Source: an uncultured Actinomycetes bacterium
GTDB taxonomy: Bacteria; Actinomycetota; Actinomycetes; S36-B12
Assembly: GCA_937902285.1 (NCBI GenBank)
Contig: CALGTB010000201.1
Coordinates: 1-25,188 of the forward strand
Length of the DNA: 25,188 bases
Direction: 5' to 3'
Shown here: positions 9,010 through 18,797 of the stretch, piece after piece
How the letters are laid out: each line of letters begins with the position of its first letter
Position numbering within the stretch: position 1 is the first letter of the stretch
Translations under genes and position numbers: made by a program
The notes under the pieces: model-generated
The model's input: the letters and a program-made list of their open reading frames with translations, nothing else
Told to the model about the DNA's origin: nothing
Databases searched by the model: none

Positions 9010-9073
9010 CGACGAGTGGTGAGACGTGGCCCATGAAAGCCCTCCGGGGCGGGCCATGCCTCACCACTCGTCG
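9010..9073 (+). terminator. Long terminator hairpin after rpsA
   Basis: A perfect 14-bp inverted repeat (9010-9023 with 9060-9073, outer sequence CGACGAGTGGTGAG) encloses, across a 3/3-nt internal loop, a 6-bp stem TGGCCC/GGGCCA (9027-9032, 9051-9056). Inside that is a 4-bp stem GCCC/GGGC (9039-9042, 9047-9050) with loop TCCG. It begins 14 nt past the rpsA stop and is followed by a short T-rich CTTTGT. The symmetry would allow termination in either direction. Confidence 0.8.
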
Positions 9074-9091
9074 TCTTTGTGGGAGGCGTCG

Positions 9092-9097
9092 TAGGGT
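9092..9097 (+). promoter_or_regulatory. Candidate leaderless -10 box of coaE
   Basis: TAGGGT (TANNNT) is followed by 6 nt (CGGGGC) and the coaE ATG. No Shine-Dalgarno sequence is positioned for this start, so a leaderless mRNA is likely. Confidence 0.45.
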
Positions 9098-9103
9098 CGG
9101 GGC

Positions 9104-9721
9104 ATGACACGCATCGGCCTCACCGGCGGGATCGGCTCGGGCAAGAGCACGGTGGCGGGCATGCTCGTCGAGCGTGGCGCGGTGGTCATCGACGCCGACC
9201 AGATCGCCCGCGACCTCGTCGAGCCCGGGGGCCCGGCCCTGGCGGAGCTGGTGACCGAGTTCGGGCCGCGGATCCTGCAGGAGAACGGCTCGCTCAGCCG
9301 TGGCGAGCTGGCCCGGCTGGCCTTCAGCGACCCGCGGGCCACCCTGCGGCTGAACGAGATCATGCATCCCCTCATCCGGGCCGAGGCGGTCCGACAGCTG
9401 AACGCGCAGCCCGATCGGGCCGTCGTCGTCTACGACATGCCCCTGCTGGTGGAGACCGGCCAGCGCGACGTGGTCGACCTGGTGGTCGTCGTGGACGTGC
9501 CGGAGGAGGTCCAGATCGACCGGGCCGTCCGGCTCCGGGGGCTCGACGAGGAGGACGTCCGCCGCCGCATGGCCGTGCAGTCGACCCGCGACGAGCGCCT
9601 CGCCGCGGCCGACGTCGTCATCGACAACTCGGGCGACCTCGAGGCCACTGCGGCGCAGGTCGACGGGCTCTGGCTCCGGCTCGCGTCCTCGTCAGGGGCA
9701 TCGCCTACGGTTGAGGGGTGA
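9104..9721 (+). CDS. coaE: Dephospho-CoA kinase
   Basis: A 205-aa P-loop kinase that phosphorylates the 3'-hydroxyl of dephospho-CoA, the last step of coenzyme A synthesis, in the cytosol. It shows the P-loop GGIGSGKS (8-15), the substrate-site VIDADQIARDLV (28-39) with the conserved aspartates, LNEIMHPLIR (the HP motif), YDMPLLVETG (the conserved hydrophobic/acidic segment) and a late RM..Q..R..RL stretch of the lid. Some actinobacterial CoaE proteins carry a C-terminal GrpB/UPF0157 extension; this one does not. It sits directly before uvrB, with a GTGA overlap, an arrangement common in actinobacteria. Confidence 0.96.
   Translation: MTRIGLTGGIGSGKSTVAGMLVERGAVVIDADQIARDLVEPGGPALAELVTEFGPRILQENGSLSRGELARLAFSDPRATLRLNEIMHPLIRAEAVRQLNAQPDRAVVVYDMPLLVETGQRDVVDLVVVVDVPEEVQIDRAVRLRGLDEEDVRRRMAVQSTRDERLAAADVVIDNSGDLEATAAQVDGLWLRLASSSGASPTVEG
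9689..9711 (+). promoter_or_regulatory. Candidate DNA-damage (PafBC/RecA-NDp-like) leaderless promoter of uvrB
   Basis: Inside the 3' end of coaE, TCGTCAGGG (9689-9697; 7 of 9 matches to the published TTGTCRGTG element) is followed by exactly 8 bp and TACGGT (9706-9711, TANNNT), then 6 nt and the uvrB GTG. Spacing and both elements fit the LexA-independent mitomycin-response promoters of mycobacteria. The match is by eye against a remembered consensus. Confidence 0.5.
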
Positions 9722-11778
9722 CGCGACCGGTAACCGACCTGCAGCGGCGGGTCGCCCCGTTCACGGTCAAGGCGCCCTTCGAGCCGTCCGGCGACCAGCC
9801 GGAGGCCATCGCCGATCTCGCGCGGCGGATCCGGGCCGGCGAGGGCGACGTGGTCCTGCTCGGGGCCACCGGCACCGGCAAGAGCGCCACGACCGCATGG
9901 CTCGTCGAGGAGCTGCAGCGGCCCACCCTGGTGATGGCGCCGAACAAGACCCTCGCCGCGCAGCTGACGTCGGAGTTCAAGGACCTGCTGCCCGACAACG
10001 CCGTCGAGTACTTCGTGTCCTACTACGACTATTACCAGCCTGAGGCGTACATCCCCCAGAGCGACACCTACATCGAGAAGGACTCCTCAATCAACGAGGA
10101 GGTCGAGCGCCTGCGCCACTCGGCCACGAACAGCCTCCTCACCCGCCGCGACGTTATCGTCGTCGCCACGGTCTCGGCCATCTACGGCCTGGGCACCCCG
10201 CAGGAGTACGTCGACCGCATGGTGCGCCTCAGGGTGGGGGAGGAGTTCCACCGCGACACGCTGCTGCGGGCCCTCGTCGACATCCAATACACCCGCAACG
10301 ACGTGTCTTTCCAGCGAGGCACCTTCCGGGTGCGCGGCGACACGGTGGAGGTCTTCCCGGTCTACGAGGAGCACCCGGTCCGGATCGAGATGTTCGGCGA
10401 CGAGATCGAGCGCCTCATGACGCTCCATCCGCTGACGGGCGAGATCATCACCGAGGACACCGAGATCTACGTCTTCCCGGCCTCGCACTACGTCGCCGGC
10501 CCCGAGCGGATGGACCGCGCGATCGCCGGCATCGAGGCCGAGCTCGAGGAGCGGCTCGCGGAGTTCGAGCGGCAGGGGAAGCTGCTGGAGGCGCAGCGGC
10601 TGCGCATGCGCACGACCTACGACGTCGAGATGATGCGGCAGATCGGCTCCTGCTCGGGCATCGAGAACTACTCCCGGCACATCGACGGCCGCGAGCAGGG
10701 CAGCCCGCCGAACTGCCTGATCGACTACTTCCCCGAGGACTTCCTCATGGTCATCGACGAGTCGCACGTCACCGTGCCGCAGATCGGCGCCATGTACGAG
10801 GGCGACATGAGTCGCAAGCGCAACCTCGTCGACCACGGCTTCCGGCTGCCGAGCGCCATGGACAACCGGCCCCTGAGGTGGGACGAGTTCGTCGAGCGGA
10901 TCGGCCAGACGGTCTACCTGTCCGCAACCCCCGGCGCCTACGAGCTCACCCGGGTGCAGGGCGACGTGGTCGAGCAGGTCATCCGCCCCACGGGCCTCGT
11001 CGACCCCGAGGTGGTCGTCAAGCCCACCAAGGGGCAGATCGACGACCTCATGGCGGAGATCAACGAGCGGTCCGCCCGAGGCGAGCGGGTCCTCGTCACG
11101 ACCCTCACCAAGCGCATGGCCGAGGACCTCACCGACTACCTCCTCGAGCACGGGGTCCGGGTGCAGTACCTCCATTCCGAGGTGGACACCCTGCGTCGGG
11201 TGGAGCTCCTGCGCGAGCTCCGCCTCGGGGTGTTCGACGTCCTCGTCGGCATCAACCTCCTGCGGGAGGGCCTCGACCTCCCGGAGGTGTCGCTCGTGGC
11301 GATCCTCGACGCCGACAAGGAGGGCTTCCTGCGCTCGGAGACCTCGCTCATCCAGACCATCGGACGTGCCGCGCGGAACGTGTCCGGCCAGGTGCACATG
11401 TACGCCGACAGCATCACCCCGTCGATGAGGCGGGCCATCGACGAGACCACCCGGCGGCGGGCCAAGCAGGTGGCCTACAACGAGGCCCACGGCGTCGACC
11501 CCCAGCCGCTGCGCAAGCGGATCGCCGACATCACCGACCTGCTCGCCCGCGAGGACGCCGACACCCAGGAGCTGCTGGCCGAGCAGAAGCCCGCCCAGCG
11601 CAGCCGGGGCGGTCGATCGCTGGCCGCTGACGAGCTCACCCGCCTGATCGAGGACCTCACCGCCCAGATGCACGCGGCAGCGGGGGAGCTGCAGTTCGAG
11701 CTCGCGGCCCGCCTGCGCGACGAAGTGAGCGACCTCAAGCGGGAGCTGCGCGGCATGCGTGAGGCCGGCACGGCATGA
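9718..11778 (+). CDS. uvrB: Excinuclease ABC subunit B
   Basis: A 686-aa DNA helicase-like damage verifier of nucleotide excision repair, loaded by UvrA and then recruiting UvrC. It shows Walker A GATGTGKS (49-56), the beta-hairpin YYDYYQPEAYIP (from about residue 102) that inserts between the strands, the DEAD-like box VIDESH (345-350), and the helicase motifs near INLLREGLDLPEVSLV and QTIGRAARN. A C-terminal UVR domain (about 638-675, with LQFELAARLRDE) contacts UvrC. Full length for the family. The GTG start overlaps the coaE stop (GTGA) and has its own promoter-like sequence, so it can be made with coaE or separately. Confidence 0.98.
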   Translation: MTRPVTDLQRRVAPFTVKAPFEPSGDQPEAIADLARRIRAGEGDVVLLGATGTGKSATTAWLVEELQRPTLVMAPNKTLAAQLTSEFKDLLPDNAVEYFVSYYDYYQPEAYIPQSDTYIEKDSSINEEVERLRHSATNSLLTRRDVIVVATVSAIYGLGTPQEYVDRMVRLRVGEEFHRDTLLRALVDIQYTRNDVSFQRGTFRVRGDTVEVFPVYEEHPVRIEMFGDEIERLMTLHPLTGEIITEDTEIYVFPASHYVAGPERMDRAIAGIEAELEERLAEFERQGKLLEAQRLRMRTTYDVEMMRQIGSCSGIENYSRHIDGREQGSPPNCLIDYFPEDFLMVIDESHVTVPQIGAMYEGDMSRKRNLVDHGFRLPSAMDNRPLRWDEFVERIGQTVYLSATPGAYELTRVQGDVVEQVIRPTGLVDPEVVVKPTKGQIDDLMAEINERSARGERVLVTTLTKRMAEDLTDYLLEHGVRVQYLHSEVDTLRRVELLRELRLGVFDVLVGINLLREGLDLPEVSLVAILDADKEGFLRSETSLIQTIGRAARNVSGQVHMYADSITPSMRRAIDETTRRRAKQVAYNEAHGVDPQPLRKRIADITDLLAREDADTQELLAEQKPAQRSRGGRSLAADELTRLIEDLTAQMHAAAGELQFELAARLRDEVSDLKRELRGMREAGTA

Positions 11779-12734
11779 CCGTCCCCGGGTGGCTCTGGGC
11801 AGCCACCATCGTCGGCCTGATCGCCGTCATCACGATCGACCTCATCCTCGTCGACCGGCGGCCGCACCCGTTCACGCACCGTGACGCCACGAAGTGGGTG
11901 ATCTTCTACGTCGCGTGCGCGGCAGTGTTCGCGGTCTTCGTGTCGGTCTACTTCGGCCCGCAGTACGGCGGCGAGTTCGTCGCCGGATACCTCACCGAGT
12001 ACTCCCTCAGCGTCGACAACCTGTTCGTGTTCCTCGTGATCATGACCTCCTTCGCCGTCCCGGCCGAGCTGCAGCACCGGGTGCTCCTCGTCGGCATCGT
12101 CATCGCCCTGGTCCTTCGAGGCGTGCTCATCGTCGTGGGGGCCGAGCTCATCGCCCGCTTCGAGGGCACCTTCTACCTGTTCGGGGCCTTCCTGCTGTTC
12201 ACCGCATGGAAGGTCTGGGCCTCGGACGACGCCGAGCCCGACCCGAACGGCAACGGCCTCGTGCGCTGGGTCGGCAACCGAGTTCCCACCTCGCCGAACT
12301 ATGACGGCACCCGGCTGATGACCCGGGTCGCGGGCAGCCGCGCCCTCACTCCGATGGCGCTGGTGATCCTGGCCATCGGCACCACCGACCTGCTGTTCGC
12401 GATCGACAGCATCCCGGCCGTCTTCGGGATCACCAGCGAGGCCTACATCGTCTTCGCGGTCAACGCCTTCGCGCTCATGGGGCTGCGGCAGCTGTACTTC
12501 CTCCTGCAGGGGATGTTCGACCGCCTGGAGTACCTGAACAAGGGGCTCGCGGTGATCCTCGGCTTCATCGGCGTGAAGATGATCCTCGAGGCGCTGCATG
12601 CCACCACGTCGCTCCCGGTCCCCACGATCCCGGTCTGGGTCTCGCTCCTGGTGATAGTCGGCGTGCTGTCCGTGACAGCCCTCGCTAGTGTGTTGAAGAG
12701 CCGCACGCGGACCGACGACCAGGGAGTGGACTGA
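11775..12734 (+). CDS. TerC family integral membrane protein (first of tandem pair)
   Basis: A 319-aa polytopic membrane protein of the TerC/Alx family, whose bacterial members act in Mn2+ export or tellurite/metal stress and in metallation of secreted proteins. About nine hydrophobic segments are visible. The family's acidic membrane motifs are present: LSVDNLFVF (78-86) and TTDLLFAIDSIPAVFGIT (203-220), with Asp81, Asp205 and Asp211 the likely ion ligands. A cytoplasmic loop around 150-185 separates the two halves. The ATG overlaps the uvrB stop (ATGA), so expression is coupled to uvrB. No Mn-sensing yybP-ykoY leader can precede it because its start lies within uvrB. Confidence 0.9.
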   Translation: MTVPGWLWAATIVGLIAVITIDLILVDRRPHPFTHRDATKWVIFYVACAAVFAVFVSVYFGPQYGGEFVAGYLTEYSLSVDNLFVFLVIMTSFAVPAELQHRVLLVGIVIALVLRGVLIVVGAELIARFEGTFYLFGAFLLFTAWKVWASDDAEPDPNGNGLVRWVGNRVPTSPNYDGTRLMTRVAGSRALTPMALVILAIGTTDLLFAIDSIPAVFGITSEAYIVFAVNAFALMGLRQLYFLLQGMFDRLEYLNKGLAVILGFIGVKMILEALHATTSLPVPTIPVWVSLLVIVGVLSVTALASVLKSRTRTDDQGVD

Positions 12735-12736
12735 CA

Positions 12737-13741
12737 GTGGAGGTGACGCTCGCCCTCTGGGCGGTCACGATCGCCGGGATCATCGGGCTCATCGTCCTGG
12801 ACTTCGTCACCGTGAGCCACAAGCCTCACGAGGTCAAGTTCAAGGAGGCGCTGGCCTGGTCGATCTTCTACATCGGCATCGCCATCGCCTTCGGGGTCGC
12901 CATGTTCGTCTGGCAGGGCTCCGACATCGGCTCGCAGTACTTCGCCGCCTATCTCGTCGAGAAGTCGCTGAGCGTCGACAACCTCTTCGTCTTCATCATC
13001 ATCCTCACCCAGTTCGCCGTCCCGATTCAGCTCCACCAGCGGGTCCTGCTGTTCGGCGTGGTCCTGGCCCTCATCCTTCGGGCCATCTTCATCGCGATCG
13101 GCGCAGCGGCGCTCTCCGCGTTCGCTTTCACCTTCGTGCTCTTCGGAGCGCTGCTCATCTGGACCGGGATCCAGCTCGCCAGGCATCGAAACGAGGACCC
13201 CGAGCCTCAGGACAATGCGGTGGTCAGGGTGGTGCGCAAGCGTTTCGCCTTCACCGACGAGTACCACGGGACGAAGTCCTTCGTCCGCATCGACGGCAAG
13301 CGCTTCGCGACGCCCCTGCTGCTCGTCATGATCGCCATCGGGTCGACCGACCTGCTCTTCGCGCTCGACTCCATCCCGGCGACCTTCGGCGTCACGCAGA
13401 TCCCCTACCTGGTCTTCGCGGCCAACGCGTTCGCGCTGCTCGGCCTGCGTGCCCTCTACTTCCTCCTCAGAGGACTGCTCGACAAGCTCGTCTACCTGTC
13501 ACTGGGGCTCGCGATCATCCTGGTGTTCATCGGGATCAAGCTGGTGCTCACCTACCTGCACGAGGTGAACCCCGCAATCCCGCACATCTCCACCAACCAG
13601 AGCCTCATATTCATCGGCAGCGTCCTGGTCATCGTCGCCCTTGCATCGTGGATCAAGGTCCGCAAGGACCCCACCGCGAAGGCGCATGCGGGCCGGATGA
13701 CCGGTCACGACGATCGTCCCGACGGGGGCACCGCCGCCTGA
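12737..13741 (+). CDS. TerC family integral membrane protein (second of tandem pair)
   Basis: A 334-aa paralogue of the preceding protein, starting with GTG 2 bp after its stop (GGAG about 12 nt upstream). It shares LSVDNLFVF (78-86) and STDLLFALDSIPATFGVT (203-220) at the same positions and the same nine-segment pattern. The loop 150-190 is more basic and the C-terminal tail is hydrophilic. The pair looks like an old tandem duplication, since identity outside the motifs is moderate. It may form a heteromer or have a different metal preference; the sequence cannot decide this. Confidence 0.9.
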   Translation: MEVTLALWAVTIAGIIGLIVLDFVTVSHKPHEVKFKEALAWSIFYIGIAIAFGVAMFVWQGSDIGSQYFAAYLVEKSLSVDNLFVFIIILTQFAVPIQLHQRVLLFGVVLALILRAIFIAIGAAALSAFAFTFVLFGALLIWTGIQLARHRNEDPEPQDNAVVRVVRKRFAFTDEYHGTKSFVRIDGKRFATPLLLVMIAIGSTDLLFALDSIPATFGVTQIPYLVFAANAFALLGLRALYFLLRGLLDKLVYLSLGLAIILVFIGIKLVLTYLHEVNPAIPHISTNQSLIFIGSVLVIVALASWIKVRKDPTAKAHAGRMTGHDDRPDGGTAA

Positions 13742-13762
13742 GACCTGCCGTCTCGGCGGCGG
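13731..13762. terminator. Bidirectional terminator between convergent genes
   Basis: CCGCCGCC (13731-13738), one unpaired T and GAGAC (13740-13744) pair with GTCTC (13750-13754) and GGCGGCGG (13755-13762) around a 5-nt loop. The hairpin covers the second terC stop codon and lies 7 bp from the stop of the convergent minus-strand gene. It has no T tract on either side. Confidence 0.6.
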
Positions 13763-13769
13763 CCGGCGG

Positions 13770-14051
13770 TCAATGCCCTCGGTCGACCTCCAGCAGCTGG
13801 GCCTGGCAGGCCCGGAGGCGCGACCGGGTGACGAGCAGCCCCCCGGCCAGCACGAGCACCGGCAGCAGCCACACCACGAGCCAGACGAGGCGCAGGTCCG
13901 CGTCGTCCGTGAGGGCGTTGATGAGCCCCCAGACGACCCAGCCCAGGACCACCGCCCAGATGACCAGGCCGGCAGCCCAGACCTGGCGCGAGCGCAGCAG
14001 GGCGTCGCGCCGCCTCAGCAGTTCGTACGCGTGCGCGTTCTCCTTGGACAT
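13770..14051 (-). CDS. Small protein with two transmembrane segments, function unknown
   Basis: A 93-aa protein that I do not recognise. A charged N-terminus (MSKENAHAYELLRRRDALLRSR) is followed by two hydrophobic segments (about 24-46 and 54-75), linked by a short acidic turn (LTDDADLR), and a basic tail. The predicted fold is a helical hairpin in the membrane with both ends probably in the cytosol. The ATG has GAGGG 7 nt upstream. It is the last gene of a minus-strand run after the hydrolase and VOC genes, 56 bp downstream of the latter. Codon use fits the neighbours (third positions mostly G/C), which supports a real gene. Confidence 0.65.
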   Translation of the reverse strand: MSKENAHAYELLRRRDALLRSRQVWAAGLVIWAVVLGWVVWGLINALTDDADLRLVWLVVWLLPVLVLAGGLLVTRSRLRACQAQLLEVDRGH

Positions 14052-14107
14052 GGTCAGCCCTCACTCGTCGGCTCTCGGAACCTCTGGACAGCGGCCCAGG
14101 GGTCGGT

Positions 14108-14515
14108 TCAGGTCAGGTCGGTATAGGGGTTGTAGGCGATCTCCCACAGGAACCCGTCCGGATCGGCCACATAGCCGGAGTATCCACCCCAGAAGACGGC
14201 CACCGGGTCCTTCACCGGGGTGGCCCCCGCGGCGACCGCCTCGGCGAACGCCGCATCGACCGCCTCGGGGGTGGGCTCGTTGTGGGCCAGGGTGAACCCC
14301 GGGAAGCGGCCGGGCTCGAGCGGGAGTCCCGGTGCCAGTCCGGCGTCGTCCGCGAGGGCCGGTCGCGGGAACAGCGCCAGCCGCACGCCTCCGAGGTCGA
14401 AGAAGGCGATGGCGTCACCCACGTCGACGGGGAACCAGCCCAGCCTGCCGTAGAAGGCGACGGACTCCTCGAGGTCGGCCACGCCCAGCGTGATGATGGA
14501 CAGCTTCGGCTTCAC
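14108..14515 (-). CDS. VOC family (glyoxalase/bleomycin-resistance fold) protein
   Basis: A 135-aa vicinal-oxygen-chelate domain with paired beta-alpha-beta-beta-beta modules. The first begins SIITLGVADLEESVAFYGRLGW (6-27) and the second FTLAHNEPTPEAVDAAFAEAVAAGA (74-98). It ends SGYVADPDGFLWEIAYNP (113-130), which includes the common DPDG and the Glu at the metal-ligand position (Glu125). These proteins bind a metal and act as lyases, dioxygenases or drug-binding proteins; the substrate cannot be inferred. The GTG at 14515 is preferred: it is 1 bp from the end of the upstream hydrolase gene and begins exactly at the domain. The longer open frame to 14584 would overlap that gene. Confidence 0.85.
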   Translation of the reverse strand: MKPKLSIITLGVADLEESVAFYGRLGWFPVDVGDAIAFFDLGGVRLALFPRPALADDAGLAPGLPLEPGRFPGFTLAHNEPTPEAVDAAFAEAVAAGATPVKDPVAVFWGGYSGYVADPDGFLWEIAYNPYTDLT

Positions 14516-14516
14516 G

Positions 14517-15167
14517 TCACCAGCCCCGCTCGAGCCAGTCGGCCAGCGCCGGCCGCTCCGCGCCGAGGGTGGTGTCCCAGCCATGTCCCGGGTAGACCCA
14601 GGTCTCGTCGGGGAGCACGCTGAAGAGCCGGTCGACCACGCCGCGGTAGAGGCTGGCGAAGTCCTCGTCGGAGTCGGTCTTGCCCACGCCCCCCGGGAAG
14701 AGGCAGTCGCCGGTGAACAGGTGCGGAGCCCCGTCGGGATCGTCGTAGACGAGGGCGATGGATCCGGGCGTGTGCCCGACGAGGTGGATGACGCGGAGCG
14801 TGCACTGCCCCACCTGGACGGTCTCGCCGTCGAGCAGCAGGACGTCGGTCGGAACGGGGATGCCCGGGGCGTCGAGGATGTGGGCCGCCGTGGGTGCCCC
14901 GGTCTGGCCGGCCACCTCCTCGAGGGCCTGCCAGTGGTCCCGGTGCCGGTGCGTGGTGACGATGAGGTCCACCCCGTCGGGGCCGATCAGCTCGAGGATC
15001 CGGTCGGGCTCGGCCGCGGCGTCGATGAGGACCTGGCGCCCCGTGGCCCGGCAGCGCAGGAGGTAGGTGTTGTTGTTGAAGGGGCCGACGGCCAGCTTGC
15101 TGATCGACAGGCCCCCGAGCTCATGCACGTCTGCCGGTCCTGCGACTGTCACACGGCCGTTATACAT
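14517..15167 (-). CDS. Metallo-beta-lactamase-fold hydrolase (glyoxalase II-like)
   Basis: A 216-aa MBL-fold hydrolase. Metal ligands are visible: THRHRDH (His73, His75, Asp77, His78), GHTPGS (His132), FTGDCLF (Asp154) and YPGHG (His195). The order and spacing match the hydroxyacylglutathione-hydrolase/YcbL-type group, so it probably hydrolyses a thioester or similar ester in the cytosol. Glutathione is not expected in actinobacteria, so a mycothiol or other thioester is more likely (inference). The ATG has GAGGG 6 nt upstream and a minus-strand TAGGGT box (15196-15191). It is divergent from uvrA, and the two promoters overlap. Confidence 0.9.
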   Translation of the reverse strand: MYNGRVTVAGPADVHELGGLSISKLAVGPFNNNTYLLRCRATGRQVLIDAAAEPDRILELIGPDGVDLIVTTHRHRDHWQALEEVAGQTGAPTAAHILDAPGIPVPTDVLLLDGETVQVGQCTLRVIHLVGHTPGSIALVYDDPDGAPHLFTGDCLFPGGVGKTDSDEDFASLYRGVVDRLFSVLPDETWVYPGHGWDTTLGAERPALADWLERGW

Positions 15168-15168
15168 T
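15147..15168 (+). promoter_or_regulatory. Candidate damage-responsive promoter of uvrA
   Basis: The TGTCA core (15147-15151; 5 of 9 positions match TTGTCRGTG when read from 15146), an 8-bp gap counted from the 9-mer end, and TACATT (15163-15168, TANNNT) reproduce the spacing of PafBC/RecA-NDp promoters. A start near 15175 would give a leader of about 40 nt containing the AAAGGA ribosome-binding site. The element overlaps the first codons of the divergent hydrolase gene. Confidence 0.35.
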
Positions 15169-15190
15169 CATGTCCCTCTCTGTCGGCAGA

Positions 15191-15196
15191 ACCCTA
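15191..15196 (-). promoter_or_regulatory. Candidate -10 box of the MBL-hydrolase operon
   Basis: Minus-strand TAGGGT (15196-15191) would start transcription near 15184, leaving a short leader of about 17 nt that contains the GAGGG Shine-Dalgarno. It lies within the presumed uvrA leader, so the two divergent transcripts would overlap at their 5' ends. Confidence 0.4.
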
Positions 15197-15214
15197 TTCC
15201 CCGAAAGGACCCTC

Positions 15215-18160
<2,946 letters not shown>

Positions 18161-18188
18161 CGCGCGGCTGGCGCGGCTCGGGAGATGC

Positions 18189-18217
18189 CTGACCATCGGA
18201 CCCCGCTGCCGTACCGT
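18189..18217 (+). promoter_or_regulatory. Candidate promoter of the Rieske gene
   Basis: CTGACC (18189-18194) resembles the -35 TTGACA and is followed by a 17-bp spacer and TACCGT (18212-18217, TANNNT). The start would be near 18224, leaving a leader of about 38 nt with the Shine-Dalgarno AGGGGAG (18249-18255) 6 nt before the ATG. Confidence 0.45.
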
Positions 18218-18261
18218 GGGCGCTCACGACCTGATGACCCACGCGACCAGGGGAGCCCTTC

Positions 18262-18711
18262 ATGGAGATCGAGCGACGTACCGTGCTGCAGGCCGGAGGA
18301 CTGGTCGCCGTAGGCGGACTGGTCGCAGCCTGCGGCTCGAGCGGCGAGGCGGCTGCGTCCTCGTCGGCCCCGGCCGCGGAGTCGTCCGGTGCCGCGGCGT
18401 CGTCGGCCGCACCGTCGTCCGGGGCAGGGGCCGTGGCCTCGGTGTCCGACATCCCCGTCGGAGGAGGGGTCATCCTCGTCGAGCCGGCGGTGGTCATCAC
18501 CCAGCCCACGGCCGGCGACGTGAAGGCCTTCACCGCCATCTGCACGCATCAGGGGTGCCTCGTGTCCGAGGTCGTCGACAACGAGATCATCTGCCCCTGC
18601 CACGGGTCGCGGTTCTCAGCGACGGACGGCTCGGTGATCACCGGGCCAGCGACCACCCCGCTCACCTCGGCGGGCGTCGCCGTCGAGGGTGGCAGCGTCG
18701 TCCTGAGCTGA
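18262..18711 (+). CDS. Rieske [2Fe-2S] protein, Tat-type lipoprotein
   Basis: A 149-aa exported iron-sulfur protein. The N-terminus EIERRTVLQ has the twin-arginine pair (5-6), a hydrophobic segment and the lipobox LVAAC (20-24), so Cys24 should be lipidated. An Ala/Ser-rich linker (about 27-60) leads to a Rieske domain with box 1 CTHQGC (94-99) and box 2 CPCHG (111-115). Cys94, His96, Cys111 and His114 ligate the cluster, and Cys99/Cys113 probably form the disulfide of high-potential Rieske proteins. It is far shorter than QcrA and has no membrane-spanning triplet. The redox partner is unknown and no electron-transfer genes lie nearby. The gene end is duplicated in tandem just downstream. Confidence 0.92.
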   Translation: MEIERRTVLQAGGLVAVGGLVAACGSSGEAAASSSAPAAESSGAAASSAAPSSGAGAVASVSDIPVGGGVILVEPAVVITQPTAGDVKAFTAICTHQGCLVSEVVDNEIICPCHGSRFSATDGSVITGPATTPLTSAGVAVEGGSVVLS

Positions 18712-18759
18712 CCGGCAGCGTCGTCCTGAGCTGACCGGGGCAGCGTCGTCCTGAGTTGG
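18691..18759 (+). repeat. Tandem duplication of the Rieske gene 3' end
   Basis: A 23-bp unit starting GGCAGCGTCGTCCTGAG occurs at 18691-18713 and again, identical, at 18714-18736. A third copy diverges after 16-17 bases (18739-18759) and is offset by 2 bp. The first copy encodes the last residues and stop of the Rieske protein (GSVVLS); the others are non-coding and lie just before the uvrC promoter. The pattern fits replication slippage. Confidence 0.9.
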
Positions 18760-18769
18760 TGAGCCGGGG

Positions 18770-18791
18770 TCGTCAGTCGTCCTCCTAGGCT
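18770..18791 (+). promoter_or_regulatory. Candidate damage-responsive leaderless promoter of uvrC
   Basis: TCGTCAGTC (18770-18778; 7 of 9 matches to TTGTCRGTG), 7 bp, and TAGGCT (18786-18791, TANNNT) are followed by 6 nt and the uvrC ATG. The spacing is one base shorter than the published 8. No Shine-Dalgarno is suitably placed, so the mRNA is probably leaderless. Confidence 0.45.
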
Positions 18792-18797
18792 GGCCCC

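Noticed and set aside
6561..9110. An 849-codon minus-strand open frame across polA, rpsA and coaE
   Set aside because: It spans two unrelated conserved genes and a terminator, and its composition (Asp/Val/Leu/Arg repeats) is that of a reverse-frame shadow.
10087..11673. A 528-codon minus-strand open frame opposite uvrB
   Set aside because: Shadow of UvrB; no recognisable domain and no start signal.
11660..11780. Possible Mn-sensing (yybP-ykoY) riboswitch before the TerC genes
   Set aside because: The terC start overlaps uvrB coding sequence. No untranslated leader exists to hold such an RNA.
15170..15214. ATG start 15 codons before the chosen uvrA start
   Set aside because: There is no Shine-Dalgarno, it lies close to the candidate transcription start, and its residues are not part of UvrA. 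The GTG at 15215 has AAAGGA at 5 nt.
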